DNA of 64,000 nucleotides. Origin: Bacillota bacterium (GTDB lineage: Bacteria > Bacillota > Clostridia > Oscillospirales > Acutalibacteraceae). The position numbers and the translations under genes were made by a program. The notes under the pieces were generated by a model, which was not told the origin of the DNA, ran no database searches, and saw only the letters and a program-made list of their open reading frames with translations. Positions 25,807-34,824 of this stretch are shown one piece after another. Position 1 is the first letter of the stretch, and the number at the start of each line of letters is the position of its first letter. The stretch lies in assembly GCA_023416955.1 (NCBI GenBank), contig JAEZGM010000042.1, forward strand, positions 124,001 through 188,000, read 5' to 3'.

Positions 25807-26520
25807 TCAGGCCGGGTGCGTACCGGAAATAATCGTCGCCTGCACTTCCGGCAAAACAATAGGCTCCACGCAGCGAAGCGGAAGAATCACCATCTGGCTG
25901 CCTATGTAAAGCACAATAAGCTCCTGAAAAACGCCGCGCGCCGTTGTTCCGTCCAGTGGGATTTCCCAACCGTTTTGCGCGCCGCCCATTTCGATATGAT
26001 CAGGATAAATAGTCATTTTGATTTCGCGTCCGTCGGCAGCTTTCCTTGCAAGGCCGCGCATTTGGAAAACAGGGGAGGGAACCACAACGGCAACAACCGC
26101 AAGGCAGATCACACCCAGCGCAACCCCACCCCCGCGGCCGGATGCCGCCAGTACAAACTGGGTAATTGCCGCGGCAATGCCCAGCAGTGAAGCAATAACA
26201 GAAAGCGTGATTCTGGAACGCGTGTACTGCGTTTTCATCATCACCTGAAAAATCTCGCTTTGCTTCAGCGTATACTTCAGCTGAATTCCCGTATTCTGTT
26301 CCTCGTATTCCTCCGCGTCCTCGTCGGCTACCAGCTCCGCCTCGGAACCGTCCCATTCCACCGGGTCTTCCTCACGGTAAATCTCATCCATCGTTTCATC
26401 CAGAAGAAGTTCGCCGGATTCCCGTTCCAGCCTACGCTGCTCCGTCTCATCGGGGGTCTTTTCCCCCGGGGGTTCCGGAGGCTGCGCAGCTTCGTCCTGT
26501 TCCATCGTAAATTTTATCAC
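25807..26520 (-). CDS. YcxB-like membrane protein 3 with acidic N-terminal extension
   Basis: 237 residues, starting at GTG 26520 with AAGGAGA 8-9 nt upstream. An acidic, proline-rich ~75-residue N terminus is followed by YTLKQSEIFQVMMKT, two hydrophobic helices (IASLLGIAAAITQFVLA and ALGVICLAVVAVVVPSP), and YPDHIEMGGAQNGWEIPLDG. It is the third of three consecutive YcxB-like proteins between gyrB and gyrA and is the only one with the acidic extension. Confidence 0.68.
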   Translation of the reverse strand: MIKFTMEQDEAAQPPEPPGEKTPDETEQRRLERESGELLLDETMDEIYREEDPVEWDGSEAELVADEDAEEYEEQNTGIQLKYTLKQSEIFQVMMKTQYTRSRITLSVIASLLGIAAAITQFVLAASGRGGGVALGVICLAVVAVVVPSPVFQMRGLARKAADGREIKMTIYPDHIEMGGAQNGWEIPLDGTTARGVFQELIVLYIGSQMVILPLRCVEPIVLPEVQATIISGTHPA

Positions 26521-26604
26521 AGAAGTCTCTCCTTATCGTAATCTGATAATTTTATTATACCCTTTGTATTTTATAATTTGTCTTTCATTCCCATTTTACA
26601 GGAA

Positions 26605-28545
26605 TCAAATGTCCAAATTATGCACATATTTGGCGTTTTTCTCAATAAATTCACGACGCGGCTCCACTTTGTCGCCCATCAGAATCGTGAACACCTCGTC
26701 CGCGGCGGCCGCGTCCTCCACTTCCACGCGCAGCATGGTGCGTGTAGCCGGATTCATCGTCGTTTCCCACAGCTGTTCGGAGTCCATTTCACCAAGACCT
26801 TTATAACGCTGAATTTCGTAGTTTCCGCCCAGCTCCGCCATGATTCTGTCTCTTTCCTGGTCGGAAAACGCGTAGTAGTGATTTTTGGATTTCGTCACCC
26901 GAAACAGCGGCGGCTGTGCGAGGTACACATGCCCCTGTTCCACCAACGGCTTCATGAAGCGAAAGAAAAACGTCAGCAACAGCGTGCGGATATGGGATCC
27001 GTCGACATCGGCATCGGCCATGATAATAATTTTGCCGTAGCGAAGTTTGCTCAGGTCAAACTCCTCACCGATTCCGCAGCCGAGCGCCGTTACAATCGGC
27101 ATCAGCTTCTCATTTCCGTAAACACGGTCAAGCCTTGCTTTTTCCACGTTGAGCATTTTGCCCCAAAGCGGCAGGATGGCCTGATATTTCCGATCACGTC
27201 CGCCTTTTGCGGAACCGCCGGCGGAATCTCCTTCCACGATGTAGATTTCTGTTTCGTCGGGGTTGCGGCTCTGGCAGTCTGCCAGCTTACCCGGCAGGGA
27301 GGCACTTTCCAGCGCGGATTTGCGGCGCACCATATCGCGCGCCTTGCGTGCCGCTTCTCTCGCGCGGGAGGCCGCGAGCGCCTTATCAAAAATGGCGCGC
27401 GCCGTTGCCGGATTTTCTTCCAGATAAGTCGAAAGCTTATCTGAAATCAAATTGCTGACCAAAGTGCCGATTTCCGTATTACCGAGGCGCGCCTTGGTCT
27501 GCCCCTCAAACTGCGCTTCCTTCAGTTTGACACTGATGATAACGGTTAAGCCTTCACGCACATCGTCGCCGGAAAAATTCTTATCGGACTCTTTCAGAAT
27601 GTTGTATTTTCTGGCGTAATCGTTCATAACGCGGGTCAGCGTGCGCTTAAAGCCGTCCTCATGCGTACCGCCGTCGGTCGTATGGATATTATTTGCGAAG
27701 GACAGCATCAATTCGTTATAGGAATCGTTGTACTGCATCGCAATTTCCGCCGTTGCAGAATCGTCGGGGGCCACAGCACTGAAATGCATGATATCAGGGT
27801 GAATAACCTCCACCGCTTTTTTCTTGTGAATAAATTCCACAAAGCTGCTCAGTCCGCCGTGATAGCAGAAATTGTTCTGCACCGAATTCTCCGGGTCACG
27901 CTCGTCTACAAGTTCAATATGAATGCCCGCGTTCAGAAAAGCCTGTTCGCGCAGGCGGGTCTGCAGCGTTTCATAGTCAAATACAGTGGTTTCCTGAAAA
28001 ATTTCAGAATCCGGCTTAAAGCGAACCAGTGTTCCGGTCGTGTCGGTGTCTCCCTTCACTTCCAGTTCAGAAACCGCTTTTCCGCGTTCAAAACGCTGGG
28101 TATAAATTTTCTCCCCGTTATAAACCTCAACCTCAAGCCACTCGGAAAGCGCGTTTACCACGGACGCGCCCACGCCGTGCAAACCGCCGGAAACCTTGTA
28201 TCCGCCGCCACCAAATTTACCGCCCGCGTGCAGCACGGTAAAGACGACGGTCAGCGCGGAAATACCAAGTTTCGGCTGAATTCCAGTCGGAATCCCGCGT
28301 CCGTTGTCCTTTACGCTGATGATGTTGCCTGGAAGAATCTTCACATCAATTTTGTCACAGAATCCGGCCAGCGCTTCATCAATCGCATTATCTACGATTT
28401 CATATACGAGGTGGTGCAGGCCGCGCGGACCCGTAGAGCCAATGTACATACCCGGGCGCTTGCGGACCGCTTCCAGTCCTTCGAGCACCTGAATTTGATT
28501 TCCATCGTATTTCTCGTGCGTCTGCGTAATTTCGCTAAACTCCAA
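26605..28545 (-). CDS. gyrB: DNA gyrase subunit B
   Basis: 646 residues. The start is TTG at 28545 with CTGGAGGG 8 nt upstream. The GHKL ATPase domain shows YEIVDNAIDEALAG and KDNGRGIPTG. The Toprim domain shows EGDSAGGSAKGGRDR and IIMADADVDGSHI. The C terminus (RYKGLGEMDSEQLWETTM) is usual. It forms the A2B2 gyrase with GyrA, which is separated from it here by three YcxB-like genes. Confidence 0.97.
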   Translation of the reverse strand: MEFSEITQTHEKYDGNQIQVLEGLEAVRKRPGMYIGSTGPRGLHHLVYEIVDNAIDEALAGFCDKIDVKILPGNIISVKDNGRGIPTGIQPKLGISALTVVFTVLHAGGKFGGGGYKVSGGLHGVGASVVNALSEWLEVEVYNGEKIYTQRFERGKAVSELEVKGDTDTTGTLVRFKPDSEIFQETTVFDYETLQTRLREQAFLNAGIHIELVDERDPENSVQNNFCYHGGLSSFVEFIHKKKAVEVIHPDIMHFSAVAPDDSATAEIAMQYNDSYNELMLSFANNIHTTDGGTHEDGFKRTLTRVMNDYARKYNILKESDKNFSGDDVREGLTVIISVKLKEAQFEGQTKARLGNTEIGTLVSNLISDKLSTYLEENPATARAIFDKALAASRAREAARKARDMVRRKSALESASLPGKLADCQSRNPDETEIYIVEGDSAGGSAKGGRDRKYQAILPLWGKMLNVEKARLDRVYGNEKLMPIVTALGCGIGEEFDLSKLRYGKIIIMADADVDGSHIRTLLLTFFFRFMKPLVEQGHVYLAQPPLFRVTKSKNHYYAFSDQERDRIMAELGGNYEIQRYKGLGEMDSEQLWETTMNPATRTMLRVEVEDAAAADEVFTILMGDKVEPRREFIEKNAKYVHNLDI

Positions 28546-28589
28546 GTTTAACCCTCCAGTTGTTTTACAATGAGTATATTAAAGGTTCT

Positions 28590-28916
28590 TTATTTTTTTC
28601 GTTTCTCTTTTTCCGGTTTTTTCTCAAGCGGACGGTACCGTATGACGAATGGAATCAAAAAATAAGTGATCACCACGCCGGGGACGGTAAACACCATCAA
28701 ATACCAGATATTCATAGAAGGCACGCTGAGAAGAAACCAGTTAAACCCAACCAGGATAAAAAATGCGCAAAGAAGAAGAATAATCTGATACTTTTTGTAT
28801 ATGATAAACTCTTTATTACAATGTGGACACGTTCCGGTATAATTTTTTCGGTTTTTTCTTACATCCGGATATAAAAACCGCGCCCCGCAGTGAGGACAAA
28901 GAGGAAGTTTCAGCAT
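28590..28916 (-). CDS. zinc-ribbon membrane protein
   Basis: 108 residues. CPHCGARF and CPHCNKEF give four Cys of a zinc ribbon in the first 40 residues. Two hydrophobic helices follow (IILLLCAFFILVGFNWFLL and YLMVFTVPGVVITYFLI) and then a Lys/Glu-rich tail. It pairs with the next upstream zinc-ribbon protein (10-nt gap). Function unknown. Confidence 0.7.
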   Translation of the reverse strand: MLKLPLCPHCGARFLYPDVRKNRKNYTGTCPHCNKEFIIYKKYQIILLLCAFFILVGFNWFLLSVPSMNIWYLMVFTVPGVVITYFLIPFVIRYRPLEKKPEKEKRKK

Positions 28917-28926
28917 GGTAAGATTC

Positions 28927-29322
28927 CTACCCTTTTTTGATGGGATTCATCACCCTGGTCCGATCCAAATCCTGGCGCTGCGCATTCTCACGCGGGCTCA
29001 CAGTTGGCCTTTTCCGAACCACGGGTTTTACGAGCCGTACAAAAAACGGCGAAACGAAAAAAAACAGTACAAACGGCGCGCCTACTGAAATTACGCTGCC
29101 AATGCTGAATTGCGGAACAAACAAAACTTCCACAAGAAGCAATATCGCGCTCAGTACCGCGGCAACCGCCGCGATGATATAAAGGCGCTTGTTCAGAACG
29201 ATATTTGAAATGCCCCCGCATTTCGGGCACCGGTACTCGCCCTGCGTCTTCAAAATCCACGCCCCGGCAAACCCGACTTTTCTCCCGCAATAGGGACATT
29301 CGGTTTTTCCAAATTTTTTCAT
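28927..29322 (-). CDS. zinc-ribbon membrane protein
   Basis: 131 residues. CPYCGRKV and CPKCGGIS make a four-Cys ribbon, followed by two hydrophobic segments (LYIIAAVAAVLSAILLLVEVLF and SVISVGAPFVLFFFVSPFF) and a basic tail. It sits between remB and its smaller partner. The pair probably arose by duplication, but similarity beyond the layout was not measured. Confidence 0.7.
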   Translation of the reverse strand: MKKFGKTECPYCGRKVGFAGAWILKTQGEYRCPKCGGISNIVLNKRLYIIAAVAAVLSAILLLVEVLFVPQFSIGSVISVGAPFVLFFFVSPFFVRLVKPVVRKRPTVSPRENAQRQDLDRTRVMNPIKKG

Positions 29323-29337
29323 GCGTGTTTTCCTTCT

Positions 29338-29610
29338 TCAAACATTTGAAATTCCCTCGATATACCCGGTTCTCTTCAAAAGTGTAGCGGAGGAAATCTG
29401 GGTAATATAGACAACGGGTTTTCCGCCCTTTACACAGCAGAGCACAAAGGATTTTGGCATTTCCATGGAAACATTCACAACGCGGTTGCTTTTCTGTGCG
29501 TCCGCCAGATAATTGCGAGTTGATTTCGAAATCGTCGACGTTTCCATATCAAAAATTCCAATAATGTCATCCATTTTGATTACCGTATCCTGTCCCAAAT
29601 GAAGATACAT
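29338..29610 (-). CDS. remB: extracellular matrix regulator RemB (DUF370)
   Basis: 90 residues: YLHLGQDTVIKMDDIIGIFDMET and SFVLC..GGKPVVYITQISSATLLKR match the RemB/YaaB branch of DUF370. The position between recF and gyrB is the same as in Bacillus subtilis. Remarkably conserved in Clostridia near the origin; RemA/RemB proteins are DNA-binding regulators of matrix genes in Bacillus. Confidence 0.9.
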   Translation of the reverse strand: MYLHLGQDTVIKMDDIIGIFDMETSTISKSTRNYLADAQKSNRVVNVSMEMPKSFVLCCVKGGKPVVYITQISSATLLKRTGYIEGISNV

Positions 29611-29630
29611 AAAAATCCTTTCTCCGCGGC

Positions 29631-30698
29631 TTATCTTTCCGTAAGCCTGCCGGCTTCCATAAAAAACCGTTTTCCCGCGTGCAGCCGGTCGGCGGTTTCC
29701 GGTTCACAGCAGGTGATAAATACTTGGCAATCCTCCAAATGATTCAGCAGATAATCCTGCCTGCCGGAATCCAGCTCGCTCATAACGTCGTCCAAAAAGA
29801 CAACCGGTTTTTCACCAGTGCGGCGGCGAAGCACTTCCGCTTCCGCCAGTTTCAGCGCCAGCACGGCGGAACGTTTCTGCCCCTGAGAGCCGAAAACGCG
29901 CGCCGAACGGGAATCAATCGTAATTTCAAGGTCATCCCGGTGGGGGCCAACCCCAGTATGACCCGAAAAAATATCTTCCCTTTGGGACTGCATGAGCGCT
30001 TCCTGTAGATTTTCGGCACTTTTCAGGTAACTTAAGCTCATACTCTCTTTATTTTCACAGATTCCGGCGTAAATAGACTGCGCCGGCTCCTGAATCTGGC
30101 GGATGTATTCCGTCCTGTACCGAACGACTTCACTGCCACAGTGCGCCAGCTTTTCATCCCAAATACTCAGGATGTCCAGCAATTCGGAATGGCGAGGAAT
30201 ATCTTTCAGCAGCGCGTTTCGCTGAACCAGCGTGTGATTGTAACGGGAAAGCAGCGCCGCATAAGTGGGCTGAATCTGGCAAAGCGCGGAATCAATGAAG
30301 TTCCGACGGAACGCGGGGCCTTCCCTCACAAGTGACAAATGCTCCGGCGAAAAAATGACCGCACAGAACGAACCGATCAGCCCGGCGGCGTTCCGTTTCG
30401 GCACTTCGTTCAGGCTTGCGCTGCGGCGGCCGTTTTCTACCCGGATACGGGCGCTTTGTTCGCGTTCCTCACTGAAAAAAGAGAGATTCAGCTCCGCCCG
30501 CTCCTGCCCCTGGCCGATCAGGTCGGCATCCTTCGAACCCCGAAAGGAGCGCCCGCCGGTAAACAGCCACATCGCTTCCAGCAGATTCGTCTTTCCCTGC
30601 GCGTTTTTCCCGTAGATTACGTTAATCCCGTCAGCCGGCGAAAATTCACCGGGCAAAAGATTTCGGTAACCGGTATAGGAAAGGTGAATAATATTCAC
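29631..30698 (-). CDS. recF: DNA replication and repair protein RecF
   Basis: 355-residue SMC-like ATPase. Walker A is GKNAQGKTN at about 31-39, the signature is SQGQKRSAVLALKLAE, and Walker B is VVFLDDVMSELD. It helps load RecA at gaps. The start overlaps the yaaA stop by 4 nt. Confidence 0.96.
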   Translation of the reverse strand: MNIIHLSYTGYRNLLPGEFSPADGINVIYGKNAQGKTNLLEAMWLFTGGRSFRGSKDADLIGQGQERAELNLSFFSEEREQSARIRVENGRRSASLNEVPKRNAAGLIGSFCAVIFSPEHLSLVREGPAFRRNFIDSALCQIQPTYAALLSRYNHTLVQRNALLKDIPRHSELLDILSIWDEKLAHCGSEVVRYRTEYIRQIQEPAQSIYAGICENKESMSLSYLKSAENLQEALMQSQREDIFSGHTGVGPHRDDLEITIDSRSARVFGSQGQKRSAVLALKLAEAEVLRRRTGEKPVVFLDDVMSELDSGRQDYLLNHLEDCQVFITCCEPETADRLHAGKRFFMEAGRLTER

Positions 30699-30913
30699 CT
30701 TTCACGCACCTCATAAATCACATCGCGATATTCTGCGCGGTCACCGGGGCGCATTTTTTTGCCGCGCATCGTACAGGTTTCGCCGTTGACCTTTACTTCT
30801 CCGCCCTGCACGACCACTTTTGCCTGACCGCCGGTTTCCACCGCGCCGCCCAGCTTCAGCAGAGCGTCGAGCCGGATAAACTCTGTGTCAATCGCAATTT
30901 TTTCTTCCTTCAT
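30695..30913 (-). CDS. yaaA: S4-domain RNA-binding protein YaaA/RlbA
   Basis: 72 residues from the ATG at 30913 (GGAAAAGGAAG 4 nt upstream); the ORF start at 30970 is not supported. An S4 domain fills the chain: EFIRLDALLKLGGAVETGGQAK and GEVKVNGE. It is the usual gene between dnaN and recF in Firmicutes. Confidence 0.93.
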   Translation of the reverse strand: MKEEKIAIDTEFIRLDALLKLGGAVETGGQAKVVVQGGEVKVNGETCTMRGKKMRPGDRAEYRDVIYEVRER

Positions 30914-31070
30914 TTTGCTTCCTTTTCCGACGGGCAACAGCCCGCGCCAATACAGAATTCGAGCCTTCATTTGGTCAAAAGACGATTATATCTGCATATC
31001 AGATAAAACATATACGATAAGTTATATATAAATAAAATTATACACTAAATTTGATTTTCAAAACTTACTT

Positions 31071-32177
31071 TTAAGAATCACTCTTAAGCCGGACCGGCAA
31101 TACCAGAAACAGGAATGAATCCCCTTCACGCGGCAAAATTTTCATCGGGCTGAGCGCGCCGTTCAATTGCACGCGTACTTCGTCGCCCTCCGAATTGCGC
31201 AGCGCGTCAAGCAAATAGCGGTTGTTGAAGCCCATTTCTACCGCGTTGCCCGAAATCTTCGCTTCAATCTGGTCGTTTGCACGTCCAATTGCCGTGGAAC
31301 AGGAAACTTTAATTTCATTTTCTTCAAAGCGGCAGCGAACAGGACTTTTCAGCCGATCGGTAATCAAAAGCGAAACACGCTCCACGCTGTCAATGAACGC
31401 GCGGGTAGAAACAAACAGCTCCGTCGTACTTGGTGCCGGAATTGCCGCGCGGTAATCCAAAAATTCTCCTTCAAGCAGGCGTGAAATCACACAATAGCTT
31501 CCAATCTGGAACATAATGTGGCGCCGGCCGATTAAAATTTCAAGCTCGCTGTCGTCGTCGTTCAGCAGCTTCAATACTTCGCTCAGCGTTTTTCCCGGTA
31601 CGACAAAATTGGTTTCCACTTCGCACTTCGCGATTTCCTCGCGCATGGCCAGCCGGTAGCCGTCCACGGAAACCAGACGGATATGGTCTTTTTCCAGCTC
31701 AAACAGCGTTCCGGTATGAATCGGTTTTGCGTCGCTTTCCGCAACGGAAAAAATCGTTTGACGAATCATGCTTTTCAGCACATTGCTGGCCAATTTGATA
31801 GAGGATTCTTCCGTAATGGAGGGAAGCTCCGGGTATTCCTCCGCGGGAATTCCCACAATGGAAAATTCTGCGGGACCACTCACAATTGTTGTGATATTTT
31901 TCTGGTCCACCGAGAGTGTAACGGTATCGCCGGGCAGACGGCGGACAATATCGCCGAACAGGCGGGCGCCCAGAACGATGTTGCCGCGTTCCTCCACGGT
32001 GGCGTTAATCTGAGTCGTCATGCCGAGTTCCAGATCGTACCCGCAAAGGGTAATCTGGTTTTCTGCCGCTTTCAGCAGAATTCCCTCCAGTGCGGGAACG
32101 GAGGATTTTGTAGACACGGCTCGCTGAACATTTAACACCGCGTCATTTAAATCGTGCCGGTTGCATGTGATTCTCAT
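31071..32177 (-). CDS. dnaN: DNA polymerase III beta subunit (sliding clamp)
   Basis: 368 residues with the three-domain clamp fold. The N terminus is MRITCNRHDLNDAVLNVQRAVSTKSSVPALEGILL, recognisable by the AL.GILL pattern, and the C terminus FLVLPVRL is the peptide-binding end. It lies downstream of dnaA on the same strand, with a 655-bp gap. Confidence 0.97.
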   Translation of the reverse strand: MRITCNRHDLNDAVLNVQRAVSTKSSVPALEGILLKAAENQITLCGYDLELGMTTQINATVEERGNIVLGARLFGDIVRRLPGDTVTLSVDQKNITTIVSGPAEFSIVGIPAEEYPELPSITEESSIKLASNVLKSMIRQTIFSVAESDAKPIHTGTLFELEKDHIRLVSVDGYRLAMREEIAKCEVETNFVVPGKTLSEVLKLLNDDDSELEILIGRRHIMFQIGSYCVISRLLEGEFLDYRAAIPAPSTTELFVSTRAFIDSVERVSLLITDRLKSPVRCRFEENEIKVSCSTAIGRANDQIEAKISGNAVEMGFNNRYLLDALRNSEGDEVRVQLNGALSPMKILPREGDSFLFLVLPVRLKSDS

Positions 32178-32832
32178 AATTTCATCCTTCGCATCCTTTT
32201 ATAAAAGCAATAAAAGATTTAATTTAGTAAGAGCAGTAGGGGGCGCGGAAAAGTTGAAATATTTCATTTGTTCCCGACGCCACTGAATTTAAATGCTTAA
32301 ATCTTTCCAAACACGCCTGTGAATGATTTGTTGACATCTTGTAATAATCAATGAGATTTAACACTCTGTTGAAAACTCTGTGGGGAATGTTGAAAAAAAG
32401 TTAAATATTTTGGGGAATAATTTTTTTGTTCAAAAATTCGTTTCCACTGGTTTTGTTGAAAAGTAAAAAGAGATTTAACATTTTGACATTAGCCGGATTT
32501 TCCGCAAAATCGGTGCAGTTTTTCTTTTTTTCCGCAGAGCTGAGTTCTCAAGGCAGCCAATCTCTGTTTCACAATTATATATAGGTAAACAAATTTAGTA
32601 AGCCGCGGCAATTCAAAGCCGCAAAAATACCGGACTGAGCGGTTTTAGAATTGCTGTAATCAGCGATTGCCCGGGGTTTGTTTGTTAAAATGATAAGGAT
32701 TATGTGAATTGCTCAAATATCAAAATAGAACGATGAAGTCAAGTGAGCGGATCTATTTTGAGTTTAGGTAGAAAACGCTGTTTTTCTCTTTACAAACAAG
32801 ATCCAAAAAACAGTGAGGAGGAAAGAAGCCAT
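32178..32832. other. dnaA-dnaN intergenic region, probable oriC part
   Basis: 655 bp, unusually long and AT-rich. It holds four DnaA-box-like 9-mers on the plus strand: TGTTGAAAA at 32367, TGTGGGGAA at 32379, TGTTGAAAA at 32388 and at 32454. Each differs from TGTGGATAA at 2 positions. AGATTTAA words recur at 32215, 32354 and 32471. A degenerate family B repeat is at 32582. No gene is seen. Strand divergence at dnaA/rpmH supports an origin here; the individual boxes are weak. Confidence 0.6.
32582..32673. repeat. family B palindromic repeat, degenerate copy B4
   Basis: About 92 bp aligning with the other B copies: TAGGTAAAC at the left end, then GGCAATTC.AAGCCGC, a variable loop, GCGG.TT..GAATTGCT and TAATCAGCG. 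The right end is changed to ATTGCCCGG. It sits within the presumed origin. Confidence 0.7.
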
Positions 32833-34146
32833 TTACCTGTCGCGGATATTTTTTATAATATCCTCTACTGTCGCCTTGGTTTTAGGGTCGCGGGCAAGCC
32901 CTTTTTCGACTTGCTGAATGGCGTAAACCACCGTGGAGTGATCGCGCCCGCCAAATTCTTCCCCGATTGCAGTCATCGGCATCTGGGTGATTTCGCGTAC
33001 CACATACATCGCAATCTGACGCGCGCTGGAAATATTTGCGGAGCGCTTTCCTGAACGCAAATCCGCGGGGGATGCGCCGAATGTGCGCGCCACCTCGTCA
33101 ATAATTTTCTCGACGGTCACCGGCGTGGGCTGATCGTTATTGATAATATCGCTGATCGCCGCCTGTGCGGTGGCAACCGTCATACCTTCCCCCGAAAGGA
33201 GGTGGTAGGCCTTCATCTTTTTGACTGCGCCTTCCAGCTGACGGATGTTGTTTTTCAGCCGGTTCGCAATGTATTCGGCAACATTGTCGGGCAGCTCCAC
33301 CTTCAGAAGCTCCGCCTTGCGTTTTACGATGGCAATGCGCGTTTCAAAATCAGGCGGCTGAATATCGGCCGTCAGTCCCCACTCAAAACGGGTGCGCAGA
33401 CGGTCCTCCAGCGTCGCAATATCCTTTGGCGGCCGGTCGGATGTCAGTACAATCTGTTTTTTTGCTTCATAGAGCGTATTAAATGTATGGAAAAACTCTT
33501 CCTGCGTGGAATCTTTGCCGGCAATAAACTGAATATCATCAACCAGAAGCACGTCCGCCTTGCGGTAACGGTTGTGAAATTCCGAGGTTGTGCCCCGGCG
33601 GATCGCTTCAATCAGCTCGTTGGTGAACTCATCGCCCTTAATGTACAAAATATTCATTTCCGGGTGGGTCCGAATGATTTCATTGCAAATTGCATAAAGA
33701 AGGTGCGTTTTTCCAAGCCCCGAGTTTCCGTAAATAAACAAGGGATTGTACAGCGTGGCGGGTTTGCTCGCCACTGCCATGGAGGCAGCGTGTGCAAATT
33801 TGTTGGAAGACCCGACAATGTAGGTATCAAAGGTAAACTCATAGTCGTCGCCGATGGGCGGCATTTCCGTGGTCTGCTTCTTCGTACCGGATTCTTCAGG
33901 CGTACAAATCTGAATTTGAAGTTTCTGCCCGAAAATCTGTTCAAATGCTTCGTCCAGCAAATCCATATAATAATGTGTCAGCGTCTGCCGGTGAAGCTCA
34001 TTGGGGACTTTCAGCACCGCGATTCCCTGCGAAAAATCAAGATTTACCGGTTCAATCCTGCTGATCCAGGTAGAATACGCAATATCGGTAATTTTTTTTT
34101 TGCAGTAATCGCACACCAGATTCCATATTTCGGTAAAGGATTCCAT
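32833..34146 (-). CDS. dnaA: chromosomal replication initiator DnaA
   Basis: 437 residues. Domain I begins at MESFTEIWNLVCDYCKKKI. The AAA+ domain has Walker A GNSGLGKTH and Walker B VLLVDDIQF. Domain IV carries the DNA-binding signature GGRDHSTVVYAI. The recognition helix is the canonical type, which predicts TTATNCACA-like target boxes. The upstream gap (34147-34510) separates it from rpmH on the other strand. Confidence 0.98.
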   Translation of the reverse strand: MESFTEIWNLVCDYCKKKITDIAYSTWISRIEPVNLDFSQGIAVLKVPNELHRQTLTHYYMDLLDEAFEQIFGQKLQIQICTPEESGTKKQTTEMPPIGDDYEFTFDTYIVGSSNKFAHAASMAVASKPATLYNPLFIYGNSGLGKTHLLYAICNEIIRTHPEMNILYIKGDEFTNELIEAIRRGTTSEFHNRYRKADVLLVDDIQFIAGKDSTQEEFFHTFNTLYEAKKQIVLTSDRPPKDIATLEDRLRTRFEWGLTADIQPPDFETRIAIVKRKAELLKVELPDNVAEYIANRLKNNIRQLEGAVKKMKAYHLLSGEGMTVATAQAAISDIINNDQPTPVTVEKIIDEVARTFGASPADLRSGKRSANISSARQIAMYVVREITQMPMTAIGEEFGGRDHSTVVYAIQQVEKGLARDPKTKATVEDIIKNIRDR

Positions 34147-34510
34147 TCTTTAAAACCTCATTTGAGTAAAAAGATTTATACGCTCAGGTATACTTAATGA
34201 TTATAGTACCACAAAAGCGAATATTTTACAAATTTCATTTTTTTATAGTTATACATTATATTGTAGTAAATTAAAGCAGTCCAAACAAGAAATGAAAAAT
34301 TTTGACGGTGTGCCATAATATTTTCTTTCATTTCCTATTATATTGTGTTATAGTTATTTTGGAAAGGCAAGCTCTTATAAAACAAGTTCCAATTACGGGC
34401 CGCAGATGGGAATTATTTTCCTTTTGAGGGCAAAAATAAGGTTGACAGCCCATAAGCAGATACGATATAATGCTATATTGCAAGGTTTGTACCCCGAAAG
34501 GAGGATTTTT
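34147..34510. other. dnaA-rpmH divergent intergenic region
   Basis: 364 bp, very AT-rich. The rpmH promoter is at its right end. A TATAAT on the minus strand (34200-34205) may be the dnaA -10 but has no good -35. No canonical DnaA boxes were found. It may be the second part of a bipartite origin. Confidence 0.5.
34442..34471 (+). promoter_or_regulatory. sigma-A promoter of rpmH
   Basis: TTGACA at 34442-34447 and TATAAT at 34466-34471 with an 18-bp spacer, 39 bp before the rpmH start. Confidence 0.85.
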
Positions 34511-34645
34511 ATGCTGAGAACATATCAGCCCAAGAAGCTCCACAGAAAAAAGGAGCATGGTTTTAGAAAAAGAATGTCCACTAGCAACGGCCGCAAAGTG
34601 CTGGCCCGCCGCAGAGCGAAGGGCAGAGCTCGTTTAAGCTACTAA
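34511..34645 (+). CDS. rpmH: 50S ribosomal protein L34
   Basis: 44 residues, very basic: MLRTYQPKKLHRKKEHGFR followed by RMSTSNGRKVLARRRAKGRARL, the full L34 signature. The ATG at 34511 follows GAAAGGAGGATTTTT. It is the first gene of the right origin arm. Confidence 0.98.
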   Translation: MLRTYQPKKLHRKKEHGFRKRMSTSNGRKVLARRRAKGRARLSY

Positions 34646-34652
34646 GCAAGAG

Positions 34653-34678
34653 GGCCACGGAACGTGGCCTTTCTTTTT
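34653..34678 (+). terminator. intrinsic terminator after rpmH
   Basis: GGCCACG pairs with CGTGGCC around a 3-nt loop and is followed by TTTCTTTTT. Partial read-through to rnpA is likely, as in other bacteria. Confidence 0.85.
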
Positions 34679-34773
34679 AGGTAAACGATGATTAAGTCGC
34701 TAGACAACCAATTCGAAGCCGCGAAAATACTGTACTGAGTGGCTTCAGAATTGCTTTAATCAGCGGTTACCTA
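34678..34773. repeat. family B palindromic repeat, copy B1
   Basis: 96 bp. Outer arms TAGGTAA and TTACCTA, inner ATGATTAA/TTAATCAG, and a long stem CAATTC.AAGCCGC with G.GGCTT..GAATTG around a central loop. It lies between the rpmH terminator and rnpA. Confidence 0.85.
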
Positions 34774-34824
34774 GTTCTTATGAAATTAATTTTTTTGAAA
34801 TAATGAAACACGGTGCCGTCTTTT

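Noticed and set aside
33202..34197. 331-codon plus-strand ORF opposite dnaA
   Set aside because: Antisense shadow of dnaA with no start signal.
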